In this document: positions 1-12,500 of the stretch, piece after piece
How the letters are laid out: each line of letters opens with the position of its first letter
Position numbering within the stretch: the stretch's first letter is position 1
Origin: Rostratula benghalensis
Taxonomy: Eukaryota > Chordata > Aves > Charadriiformes > Rostratulidae
Assembly: GCA_013399305.1 (NCBI GenBank)
Contig: VXAI01000453.1
Span: 261,726 to 325,725 of the forward strand
DNA: 64,000 bases
Direction: 5' to 3'
Made by a program: the position numbers and the translations under genes
The notes under the pieces: generated by a model
Told to the model about the DNA's origin: nothing
What the model saw: the letters and a program-made list of their open reading frames with translations, nothing else
Database searches by the model: none

Positions 1-561
1 CTAGCCGTCTTCCCTGTGGCAGGGTTGGGTTATCCACGCTTTGGTGTGGGCTGCTGCATGGCTGGGCACTGGGAAGAAGTGAAGATGCGGCAAGTAGAGG
101 GACAAGAGTTTGGTGTCCTGGGCACGACAAGCTCGTCACTCTGTCTAGAAGAGGTTTTTATGAGTGTAATTGGCATAAAACACTGGCAGCAGTGGCTGCT
201 TCTGGACCTTTCTTCCACCATTCCCTATGTCTGTAAATAAGCCAGCTGTACTTCTACCTGCACACCTGTTTTTGGTTTTTTTTTAAGAGGATGCTACTTT
301 CCCCTGACTTCTCCCTGTAGGGAAGTTGACTGCTGTGTGTTGTTTGGGTGATGCTTCCTTTCCGCTCGTTCAAATCACAGGCTGCAGAGGTAGAATGTCC
401 TCATTCGACCCTGCACATAATGAGTGGCAACTCACACCATCTACACTCCACATTAATGTTTTGCTTCCTTGTGTCTCCTGTTCTGTGGATACTTGCCAAC
501 AGGTCTCCATGTAAACCTGAGGCAGGCGATTTGTGCACTGACTGTTTCTTGCTTTCCCGAG
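1..561 (+). other. GPSM1: GPSM1 intron (3' end), upstream exons outside window
   Basis: No coding exon is seen here. The TPR-encoding exons of GPSM1 and the exon just before the first GoLoco region must lie upstream of the window. The interval ends in a pyrimidine-rich tract and a 3' splice site (AG at 560-561). Short open frames here show no resemblance to TPR motifs. Confidence 0.7.
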
Positions 562-3500
562 GACCAGAATGGGGACAGCCATCATGTGGGAGACCTGAAG
601 ATCTCAGGAAAAGAGTTTTTGGCGTTGCCTGCGAGGTCAAAGAAATACCGGGAGCACCAGTCCAGTTCAGAGAGAAAGTCCCAGGGGTCAAGTACATCAC
701 CACTGGATACCAGTGAAGTCCGAGTCCAGGTGTCACAGTCGGTAGGAAGATGATTTTTATTTCTCCAGTGCTGATCTGGGAGTTTCTTACAGCCTGTTTG
801 TTCTTACCTCATTTCTAACCTTGTATGGGGTGTCCTGTTGGGTGAGAAACAGAGCCTGTGTCTTGGTCTGCTGTTGGGGCAACTGTGGGCAATTCATTTT
901 GCCGTTTTGAGCCTCAGCAACACTGTCCATTTAACAGAACATTGGTACCAACTTCTATCATGCACTGGTTTATGAGAGCTCGGTATGTAGTGGTGGTGTT
1001 TGTAACCTTCTATTGAGGGACAGGGGTCTTAGACCTGAGGTTTCCTGAGTTTGGGACTGTCAGGATGTGATGCCTTGAATTCCAGAAGAACACAGCAATT
1101 TGGCCCCATTGCTTTGTGCAGACTGACTTGATCAGTCTCCCAGGGGGCATGAGGAGTGGGCTTGTTGCCTTCAAGAAACAGGGCCCTTTCCAGGTTTTTG
1201 AGGAGCTACAGAAAATGCTCATTGCCTTTGCCAAGTCTGGCACCAGGTCATGTCTCCTGTCATCTCCTGATCACACTGGTGCTCTCCAGAGTGGCGCTCT
1301 GTAGAGCAGTCTCTGAACTCATCAATCATTAGACTCAGATGATAGAAAATCATTGTCTCAGAGCTTTTTGGAAGCAAGTTAGGTGGAGCGTGCTTCCTGA
1401 AGAACAGAAGCTGGCAAGAGGAGCTAGCCCTGATGTCAGTGATTTATGGGTTCCTGGCCTGCAGTGAGTCCTGTGTTGGGTGTTGAAGAGCTCTGACTCA
1501 GTCTGTGCTTGCCTCCCCAGAAGGTGGTGGGGACCTGTGCCCTGCAAAGCTCTTCACGTGCCTTTTTGATGTCTAGCTTGAACAATTGAGCTGTTTGTTA
1601 GGCCATTATCTTCCAGTTGTGTTTGTTGTGATGTGTGGCAAATCCAAGGTATTGGGGAGGCTTCCTGCAGCTGTGCTGATTTTGTTCTCACACACTTTGG
1701 ATCACACCCACAAAACAATGGCATGGTTCTGGATCGTGGGAGGGGGCTTGGAGATACTTGAACTCAGTGATCTCAAGTGAGAAGCCCCAAGTCCTCAGCT
1801 TGTTGCCAGGAGATGGAGTGTAACAGCAAAGATTTAATGATCACATGGGTTTTTGAAAGTATTTGGGCTCTTGCTTTATACTGAGGCTGTAGCACACACT
1901 ATCACAGTCCTGTGATCGTGCAGTGATTCCAGATGGAATAAATCTAAGCCAGGAAAGATAGGCCTGTTTTTTCTTGGCATTTAAGAAAAGTGAACTAAAA
2001 TGAAATAAAGTATTTTTATGCTGAGTAACAAAGGGTCTGAGCTGTAGAGCTTGGGATGAAGCCTGGTCTGTACAGTGGGGGTGCTTGAAAGTGTTTGTAG
2101 CCCTGAGGCGTTTGTTCCTGGCGTGTGGGTCATGGGGAGAACACATCCTGCTGTACCTGTGTGCATGTGCACACATACACATCTCTTTTTGACCACAGAC
2201 ATTCCTGACTTGGAGTTCTCTGACCACTGGAGACAGGATCTTTACACCAACTGGGTTTCTGGGCTTTTTTTTTTTTTTTAGATTTCTCTGAGCTCATTCT
2301 TCGTTCCCAACAGTGCTCGTGGAAATGTTCTAATAGCAGAAGCATTTCCTACTGCTCACCGGTGCAAACATGATCATTGAGAAGGAAAACACAGCTCATC
2401 TGAGCCAGAAAGGAGACAGCAGCACGGGGGCATCCGAGGCAATACAAAGGCAGAAAAAAACCCTTACTTCTGCCAGAAATAGCCTTGTATTTTTAACTCA
2501 GACATTCAGCCAGAAACCAAACAAAAGTCATGTTCCATCAAAAGCAAGGCAAAAAGCATTCCTCAGGAGTGTGGTTGTGAGTACATAGACTGTGTCTAAG
2601 AAAAGATCCTGTGGGACATTGCCAGCCACCAGGGACCTCATGACAGTGCACTTGGGGTTTTGGTGGACATCCATGAAAGAGCAAGTGTAGTTCATACACA
2701 CTCTGGTCACAGGAGGTGCCTTTCAGACACCTGGGGTACACACTGGTTCCTGATGGAGTGTGTGAGCAGGGGAGGGACACGCTGTTCCTCCTGCCCTTCA
2801 GGGGATAGGGCACCGTGCAGCAGGGACACAGAGCCTGGGGTGGCTCAGGGTCTCCCTGTCTGCCTCAGCTGGTTCTTTCACCAGCCCTGTGTGCCCTGAC
2901 TTTGCAGTGTGTGTGTGTGTCTGTGTGTGTGTTCTGTGCCCCACTTGTGAGCTGAGCCCCAGGAGTCCATTTTTAGCTCAGCTCCCTCGCACACATGGTA
3001 GTGAAACAGCATAGAGAGAATTCAACAGGATACACAGAGCAGCAGTGCGTGGAAAAAAGATGGCATCTTCCTCCTTACAGACACTAAACATCTCCCATTT
3101 TATCCCAAGAGAGAATAGGTCAATGCACTCAACAGTGCTCTTGGCTGGAGAAGGGTGACTGCCTGTCTTACGCTTTAAAGAATGCCCCTTATTTGGTATC
3201 TAATGGACCATAGACCATAAAAATGACAGTGATAAGTGTTTTATTTGGTTTTTCTTCAGGCCAGCAGCTATACAGGGCTATGTAGCACAATCAGGGTTGT
3301 GATCTTTGTAGGCAGATGCTCTGAATGGCAGAGGGGAGTTTGGCACGATGCAGGCGGGCCACTGAAGCCTCCCAGCATTGCCCTTGCTTGGCCATCCTGC
3401 CATCCTTCCTTGCCAAGGAGGCTGGGACTCCCAACTAGGTTCTGCTCCTGCCTGTGCACCCACAAAGCGAAGGCAGGTGTATTTGTATCCCCTTTCCTAA

Positions 3501-6500
3501 AGTCTTCTGAAAACACCCTGAGAAATCATCAGTAGCTCCACAGAAACCAGAGCTGGAGAGAGAGACTCAGGAGGCATTTGAAATTCTGCTGCCAGGTGAT
3601 GCTGCGTGTGCTGTTTGCCCAGGCAAAGGAGAGAGTGGTCCATCACCCCCGCTGCAGGCAGCAGAGCCTCGCTGGCACATGGTTTACACCAGGTGGTTGT
3701 CTTCAGACCACGCTGCCACCACACATGACATACCCTCTAGAAAGGGCTCTTTTGCCAGGAGAAAGTCCCTGCAGCATGTTCTGGTGAGCAAGGCTGGGTC
3801 ACTTCAGGTGAATTTTGTTTTTTGTGTGACGGTTTCGCCAGGCCTCAGAACGTTTAAAGTCAATGTCACCTTGCAGGGTATTTGCCAAAAGCAAAGCAAA
3901 TCACTGCCTTGTGTTCTGTGTTTGTCCCCACCTGTCAGAGGGCTGCATCAGTTTGGGGAGTGTAAGGGGGCTGTAATTCTGATCCGTGTGAGACATTTTC
4001 AATCAAATGTAGTAAACCCCACCCAAGATGGGAGAGAAGCTTTCCCTGATCAAGCTGTTCAGACAAAAATCCCCCCCAATTCCTCTTTCTGTGAATGCTC
4101 AAAGCGAAAATCCTCTTTAACCCATCGATAAACAGCAAGTCCTTAATTAGAGGTGAGCTCTAAGGGTGGATTTAAGGTGTGTTTATGGGATGCCACAATA
4201 CCCACTGTCCCATCGGAAGGTGTGGGCTCAGCCAGCACCCTCAGACCTGCGGGCTGCTCCCCCACGGCCCTTTTGCAGAGGGCAAACCAAGACTGCACAG
4301 GGATGCCCAGGGAAAAAAAATAAAACCTCATCCCAGGCCTCCCAGGGCTGAGTGATGTCACCTCTGGAGAAGTCCTGCTGTCAACACGGCCACTGAGCTC
4401 CTTCCAAAGGGGCCCTGCTGCAGCGGGGAAGGTCCCTGGGACAGGCAGGTCCCGTGGGTGCAGCGCCTGAGTCAGCTCCCGGCTTCGCTGCCCATCTCTG
4501 CCTGGTGTTTACCTCCTCCTTCCCCATCTGCCTGATGGGGTAATGCTGCCTCCCTGCCTACCCTGGGGAGGTTACAGAGGCGTGATGATGGCTGTAAAGT
4601 TGTTTGAGCTTTGGATGGCAGGAGCTGTGGTGGTGTTATTAGCATTGGTGATGATGATGCTAATTACTGAACTGCTGGGAAACTCCCCATGGGAGGAGGC
4701 GGGAGAGGGGAGGGGAGGCAGGGGAAGGGAGGTGAAGTGAGCTTGGGGATGGAGAGGAGCCTGTCCCTGCTGGCAGCTCTGTCAGGCCCTGGGAGAAGGG
4801 CTCAGCCTGTTAGCAAAGCCGTGGGGATGCTGGGATGGATAGGAGAAGCCATGGCCCAGGTGCTGCATAAGGTAGGAGAGCATGCCAGGGCCTGGGGCAG
4901 GTCCCTCCCTGTGGCTTAGACCTTCCTGTCACTGCAGTACAAGGTGCTGGTGTTGCACACGATGGAGAGCTTGTGCAGGAGGGTTGCACTGGTGGTGGGG
5001 CAGAGAGATGGGCTTCCTTACCCCTCCTGTAGCCCTGTGAAGGTGAGGAATTTCCCAGCCATGACTGGTGGTGGCTGTGAGGAAGAGGGACTGGGACTGT
5101 CTGAGCTTGGGGGATGGGCAAAACTAGGGTTCTCTTCCCCTCTGAGGTCAGGTACAGAGCTCCTGTTGGCAGATCAGGGCAGTGAATGCTTGGTTTCCCA
5201 CAGGCAGAGCAAAGGTGGATTTGGTCTGGGAGAAGCTGGTGAGCATGAGACGTGTTTGGTTGGATTTTCTATCTGTCACGGCAGAGCTGCGAGCAAAAGT
5301 AGTCACACTGGAGCTCTGTCCCCGTGCCTGCAGTTGTGGCTGGCTGGATCTGAGTGCTCCCTGGGACTCGTGCACCACACACCTTCTGAGTTTCCCCCAT
5401 TGTAAAAGTAACATCAAAGCAGAATGTTTTGTACCCCATGAGGCTTGCAGACATCAAAGGCTTGCTCATAAATTTAACCCCTCTGCTCCTCTGGGGAGAA
5501 GGTCATAATGCTCTGGCTCTTGATTGACTCGGTAACAGCTGTATTTTAAAGGGTTACTGAAAGGATGTGATTTTTCTAGCACTTCAGAAATATCAGAGGC
5601 TGTGTGTCCCTCACCCTGCCTGAGAGCAACCGCTGTAGAAAAAGGAAAGGGCCCAAAGAAGAAAGGGGAATGTGTTCCTGAAAAGACCTCCTGGACCTGC
5701 CCCAGTTCTGGACCCTTGCATGTGAGGTCTGCACCGAGCTAAAGTCTCTGAAATCAATGAGACTGTGGAGGTAGAAGGGCTAAAGCACTTTATTGGGTCA
5801 GGGTCCAACAGCTGGAGCAGCAGCTATGGAGGGAGCTAAGGGTCAAACCCAATCCTCTCCCTTCCTTGGGGATCCATGCTCTAGAAATGCTCCTGTTCTT
5901 CTGGACTCCCCTCTTCCCAGGGGAGTGCATCAGCTCGAGGGAGTGCTTCCTTGCTCTTCAAACCTGTCATCCAGCCTGTCCTCAGCAAAGACCATTTATA
6001 GTCAAGAGAAAGAGGAGTTTGTTTGATTGCAGTGACGACTTGCAGGGATGGGTTGCTGATGTATTTAGGCACTGAACAATTTGCAAGCACACTGCACCGC
6101 CAAGCATTCCCCAGGACAAATGTTTTTATAAGAACTTTTTTATGATTATGGTGAGAAGCAACCAGAAAAAAGGGGAAGATTTTGTAGACCATACCCACCC
6201 CCACCCCAAAGGCAGGTTTCCAGATGGTTTTCTCTCTGGTGATTTACTATTGAGAGTCTGGTTGCAGGAGTGATGCGCAGAGCAGGTGCTGGTGGTTGAA
6301 CTTCTGCCTGGCCTCCAAGCGTGAGAGTTCAGTTCCTGCTGGCACTGGGCACAGACCAGAGCTGGAGGGCAGTGTGGGCTCCGTGGTGGAGCTGGGCAGG
6401 GATGTCCTGCCTGTCCCTGCTGAATCATGTTCTCCAGGCAGCAGTAGGGTGTCTGGTGCCCCCATCCGTCCCCTGGGACTCCACCCTGGGGTGCAGAATT

Positions 6501-9500
6501 GGCCAGATGGATGCTCAGATGCAGAGATAAAGACTTGCATCCTGGCCCCAAAGGTTCTTTCCCTGGTTGTCTTGTGTTTTTTGAGAGAAGATTAAACTGA
6601 TGCTTCCTTGCAGTCCCTCAGGAGCTTGAACACAGGAGGGTTGCACCAGGCGGCCTTTGCTGCTCTGCGGTGGCTGCCAGTGAGTCCTACTGCTCTTCTA
6701 AGATGAGGTGGTGGCCTCTTTGTCTTATTGATGTGTAAACGACCACAATGGAAGGGCAGTGCAAATGCACGCCCTCCTTCATCCCACAGTCTTTATATTT
6801 TGCTTAACTGCACGGGTATAATTATGCCATTATCATTGACCAGGCTTTCTGGTGTAAATGTGCTCCAAGAATCCAAGAACGAGGGGGATGGAGAGGAAGA
6901 GAGAAGCCAGAGGCAGGGAGAGGGAAGGCAACTGCTGCTAAATTTAATACTGTTCCTATGACACCTGGAGGCTGCCGTGTTGGTGTCAGTCCTGTTGGAA
7001 CTGAGCAGGTAAACACTGAGATGTGGCTCGTTCTATTAATGCTTTATCTTCCCGTTCAGTTTGTGGGACCTTCTCTAGTGCATCGTGCAGACACAGACCT
7101 AGGAGAGAGGCCGAGGGATATTTCATATATTATATGAGATATTTCCTAGCTGGAGGCAGGATACGCTGGGAAACTTTCTCCAGGGCTCAAGTCTGAGAGG
7201 TATCAGGAGACTTCCAGGGATTTGGGCTGTTGGGAGAAGCAGACAGTGATGTGGTTGCCTCCCCAGCGTCGTCTTAAACTGTCTGACCTTTCTTTCCTTA
7301 TGAGTCTCTTTGTCAAGCTCTAGGGCCCTTCTTTTCTTTAGCTCCCCTTGCCTGACTCAGGTGGGCTGCTCTCACAGATGCTGCATGAGCCAGGGGAGAT
7401 TTTAAAAATGCTTTCCCAAATCCAGAGGAGCAGCAGGGACAGCAGAGCCAAAGCCAAGACTCTCATGAGTTTTGTAATGCAGAGCCCTGGCACAGGCTGT
7501 TCCTCACTGGGGCTTTGGTGCTGGTATGGGAGGCAGTGAAATAAATGGGTAGATCGAAAAATCTCTGCAAAGTAACTGCACAGAGAGGGTGGGGGGAGGC
7601 ATTTTCTGGCTTGCGCTGCCTCTGCTGCATTCATTGCCTCAGAGGTAAATTATCAGTTTCTTCCTTAAATATTAACAGCTGCCAGGTAATGAATTCCCCC
7701 TCTCTGTTTTATAATGGCACTAAAATTGGGATTTGCCTTGGTTTTCTCTGTAATTATCCAATGAGAGCGGGTGAGTGAGAGGCAGGCACAGCAGGCTCTG
7801 CCGCAGGCAAGTGTGGAGCCTGGGGGACTCGACCGGGGTGTGGGGCTGGGGCTGCACAGGCAGCTTCCTGGGGCTTATGGCTTTACCATCCTTCATCAAG
7901 TTAATTTTTTGCACGCAGAGGGGCAGGTTGGGGAGGTAGACTAGCATCTGCAGTTGGAGTAAAAGCCAGAATTACCTGCCAGGCTCCTTGGCATCCCTGA
8001 GGAGGAGAAGCTGGTCCTGGCGGGGTTTGGCTGGGAGGGAGCAGTGTCCCCAGCAGGGAGGGCTGAGGCAGGAGCCGCCTGGTCCTCAGAGCCCTGGGGA
8101 TGGCACCTGCATTTTGAATGGCTCTGTGACTTGAGGTTTGGTTTTGTGAGAGACCCAGCTGTCTTCAAGGAGCTGTGTGTGCTCTGCACGACAGTCCAAG
8201 GCTTTTCCTTGGCATCCTCTGCCTTGCTTGTCTGGATGAGGCCAGAAGGGCCAGAAGAGGCTTGTGCCCTGTTGAGTCCAAAAATGGGAGTCCAGAGACT
8301 CTGCCTGAGATGCCTTGGGTGCAGTGTAGACAGCTGCCTGGCTTGCTTTGAGAAGCAGAGATCATCTCTTCTGCCCACAACTTTTGCTTCTGAGAAGGAT
8401 ATGGGCACGGGTTGCTTTAACCACCTCTTGCAGCCAGGTCCCGGGGGTGTCTCTGCTCAGAGCAGTGGGCTTTTAGCACCCAGGAGACCCAGCTGATGCT
8501 GGTTTCCTTTTGGAAAAATGACTGCTCTGCTGTGGAGCCCCTGAAGCTGCAGTGATTGGCTTTGACAGTTCTTAATTTAAGCCAGAAAAAGGCCAGACTC
8601 TGATCTCTGGGTCACCTGTGAGTATTTGACCCTCAGGGGTGCTGAAGCAGCAAAAATGACCCCTACAAAGTGCGCTGTGCATCACAGGACCAGTGTGCAC
8701 AATTCTCTCCCCTTTGTCCTGCAGATGATGTGGAGGACAAAAGCTAAGTAGAAGAGAGAACCTGTTACCACTTAAGAGGCAGGTAACACCCACGTGCTCT
8801 GTGGGACCCCACTGATGTTGGCAGGGCAGATGGTATCTGTAGGGGCAGCAGCTTGATCAGTATCCTTTATCTGGGATGTTGATGGGTGGAAAATTGCTTG
8901 CTCAGGGCTGGTCCTTGCAGTGTCCTGCCCACATTTTACTCTGAACAGAAGCAAGGCACAAATATTGCTGCCTCCATGCCTTGGCATCAGTCCCTAGACC
9001 TTGTCCTTGGTGAGATACTTCAGTGCTTAAGGTCCCAGAGATAAAGCTGAATTCCTTATCTTCCTGTCTTTGGGATGTTCTTGTTGCTGGTACACCCTCT
9101 TTCTGCTTCTTCCCACTTCTGCCCCTTGTTTCTCCTCCTCCCAGACTGAGGTCAGGCTGTGAATCAAAGCTGTGCTGGGGAAGAGGGATAAGAGGCAGGA
9201 TTTAACACAAGCCTGGGCTTGTGCATCAACAGCATGCAGAAAAAAGGAACGTGGTGGCTCAAGGATCCCCAAGGTCTTGGTACTTCTCGGATCCCTTGGG
9301 CTGAGGATCAGGCAAATGCATGAAAGCAGATCTGAGAACCCCGTATTCCATCCACAACTGGGTACACGTGGAGGCCAGTTTTGGAGCTAGAAAACTGTAA
9401 TAAAGAACCTCTTACCAGAGGAACCTGCTCTAGGAAGGGAAGTAAAATCTGAACTGGTTGCCCCATGTCTCCCAGCAGGCCTGGGGTAGGGTGCTGGAGG

Positions 9501-12500
9501 TAACAACAGAAGGTCTGCAGACCAGCCAGTCCAGAGGTCCAGGCTGGAGCTGACTAACCAAGCTCCTGAAAATATATTCTTCTTCCCCTGACTCGTTGTA
9601 ACTGAGTTTTCTGTTATTGGCACTTTGAAGCTCTAATTGAGGTCTGCTCTCCTCCTCGCCTTTCTCCCGGCAAATTGTCAGCCGGGTAGGAGACAGTAAA
9701 AGAGATGTACACTCACCATTTCCTAGAAGCTGTCACTTTAAAGAGAACAATACTAAAAAGAGGGATGAATCAAAGCCAGACCCAGCGCAATAAAACTCCA
9801 AATGTTTGACTTCTCTCAAACTCTGGAAGTCTTCATTCATTTCTAGGGTCTCTGCTGTGCCTGGGGCACTTTGTACATTCACAGTTCCGGCCTCTCGTGT
9901 TTTAATACACTGCACATGCCAGAAGAGCTTTAAAAAAAATAATTAAAAAATCGTAGTCCAGGCTGTCTTTGGATGCAAATTAGCATCTGAGATGCTGAAA
10001 TCAGTGGAGCTGTTGATGACAGCAGATGACACAAGGGCCTCCAGTGACTGGGGGTTTGGGTTTTCCTGCAGGAGTGTCTCTTGCTCAGGCAAATGCGAGT
10101 GCTGGAGGCAGGAATGGCTGTGCCTGCGCCTCACTGCGGGCACCAGCAGTGCCCTGTGTCTGTGCCAGCCCTGGGGGCTGAGCTCCCAGCCGTGGCTGGT
10201 GGGATCTGGGGTGTAGGAGAGAACCTGATGGACCCAGCTGGCCTCTGCGTGGACCGAGGCTGGGAAGGGAGCCTGGTCTGGCTGTGCTTGCTGGAGCCTT
10301 GCTGTCTGCTTTGCTGTCGCGTGGTAGGTCTACGCAGGTCATCTTTTCTGTGCCAGTGACTCGAGTTTCTCTTCGTATGAATTATATTTGAAAACAGGGA
10401 AAAGCACCCTGATAATGTGGGGTTTGGGTTTCATTTCAGGACAGATCTGTAGCAGTGCAGGCGCCTGTATAATCAGACCCGTTTTGGCTGGGCTTTATCG
10501 TTGGTAACCGCCCTTGCCAGCTACTGGACAGGGCTGTGGCACTGGAGGCTCTCCCAGAAGACCCAAACACAGCACAGCCTTGGGGCAAGTTTGGCTTCTG
10601 CCTGCTGTTGCCCAGCTTTGGGGAGGCCAGATCACGGCCCCGGGGGGTGGCTTGTCCCATGTGGGTGCTTGGGCATCCTCCCCAGAGGCCACCTTCTGCC
10701 TTCATTCATCCCCGGCAGCTCTGTCCCCAGCTCCATTTGTTTGTGGTCTGGGGGGGGTCAATCATCCAGGCGATGGGCAGTGACGTCCTCTTGGTATAGC
10801 AGAGGTTTTGGGTCTCTTTGGCTCTCCTTGTGTCTGTGCTTGGATGAGGTGCAGGGAACTGAGGCTCCCTGGAGCTGGCTGAGGGTCCTCCACGGCTGTG
10901 GGAGTAAGGAGAAGGATGGGCACCCGTAAATCAAAGGAGCCTGACATGAAGAAGGTTCTAGGGCTGCCTCTTGGAGATTTCACAATTGAAAAAACTGTTG
11001 TGGCAGCCAGAAGGCTCCCTCTGCCCCTGTATGAGTGTGAATGTGGCTGTCCAGGGGGGTGTCAGGATTAGGGGTGCAGGCAGGTGAATCCCAGCTGGAC
11101 AGGAGAAGGTCTCCCTGCTTTTGGCAGTCGCTGCCCGCTGGGCAGGGCACAACCTGTGTCTGGGTTAATGTGGTGCCCACACCTCACCTTCAGCCTGCAT
11201 CCACGTTTCCCATTAGCAGTGCTATTTTCCAGTCTCCCAAAGCAATTAACACCAATTAATCTAAAAAAAAAAAAAAAAAAAAAAAAGCCTAAATAATGGT
11301 TTTTCAGAGCCCCCGGCTCTTTCCTCTGCCCCATGTGGCCCCAGAAGACTGCAACCCAGACCTGGCTGAGCCCAGTGAAGAGCTTCATGTGCAGGGACTG
11401 CTGGGGAAGCTCCGTGGGGAGATGTGAAGTTAGGGAAGGGCTCCTAACGAGGCCATGGATCCAACTTCTCCATCCTGAATCGTGGCATCTCTGCCAAAGG
11501 GAGAGCTGCGGTGCCCTGCAGTGTTCCTTAAGCTGGAGTTGAGGGGGAACCATCGGCACAGCCCTCTCTTGAGAGCCAGCAGAGTGAATATGCTTGGGTG
11601 CAGGAGGTGCAAGTCCCCTGGGATGTGCAGAAAAGTCCCTGGAGGATTTTTTTTTACCTCTGTCTGAAGTTATTTGCATCGCAATATTCTCTGGGCGCTG
11701 TCACGTGGAGCCAGTCAGCCTCCCCATCTTTGCCTTCCCCAAACAGGGTGTAGTTTCAGCTTTCCCTGTTAAACAGCGTGTAGCAGAGCAAGAGCTGCAC
11801 TTTGCAGATGGGACACGCTGTTCCTGTGTCTGTGTGTGATTTTTGTCTGACCTGTTGAAGCCCTTCTGAGGAGAGCTGGGTCTGACTGTCGCTGAAATGG
11901 TAAACCCAGGGCTACCGGCCCCAGGATCCTCCCTGCCCCAGCAGGGCCAGGATTTCGTGTTTTGTGGGGTGCTTTGCGTAACAAGACCTTGATCTCCAGC
12001 ACGGCCTTCGGGCATTACTGGAACAGGGTAAATAATAATTAAGATTTGGGCGTTTGCTGCAGTGGAGGGTGTTGATGTGAAGGTCAGATGCGCGTTACGG
12101 GTGCCAGTGGAGATGGGTGTGTGCGGCTCCACCGACTTAACTTCACCCGATGGAAGGTGCTGCGTCTGCTAGGCTGCTTTTTAGCACAGCCCTGTGCTCA
12201 GAGCAGGTGGGTGTCTAAACAAAAGTACGCTTCGAGAAGGCAGCACAATTTTGGGAATCCGGAGCCAAGGGAGGCTTTTTTTGCGAAGCGTTTTCGAGGC
12301 AAATTGTCCGTCGGTTCCCATTGGAGAAGCACCGGGCGCAGCGTCCCGTGGGGAGGAGGGCAGATCTGCTGCTGGGGGAGCCCTGGATCCTTTCCATCGC
12401 TGGAGAGGAGCGTGTCCTTCACAGGCACCTGTCTGCTCCATCACCACCTACTCCTCGGCAGGGCTGGAAGCGGGGAGGTGGTGTGGACTGGTGGATAGAG

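Noticed and set aside
11263..11286. Poly(A) run as the tail of a processed pseudogene
   Set aside because: No upstream sequence resembling a transcript and no target-site duplication.
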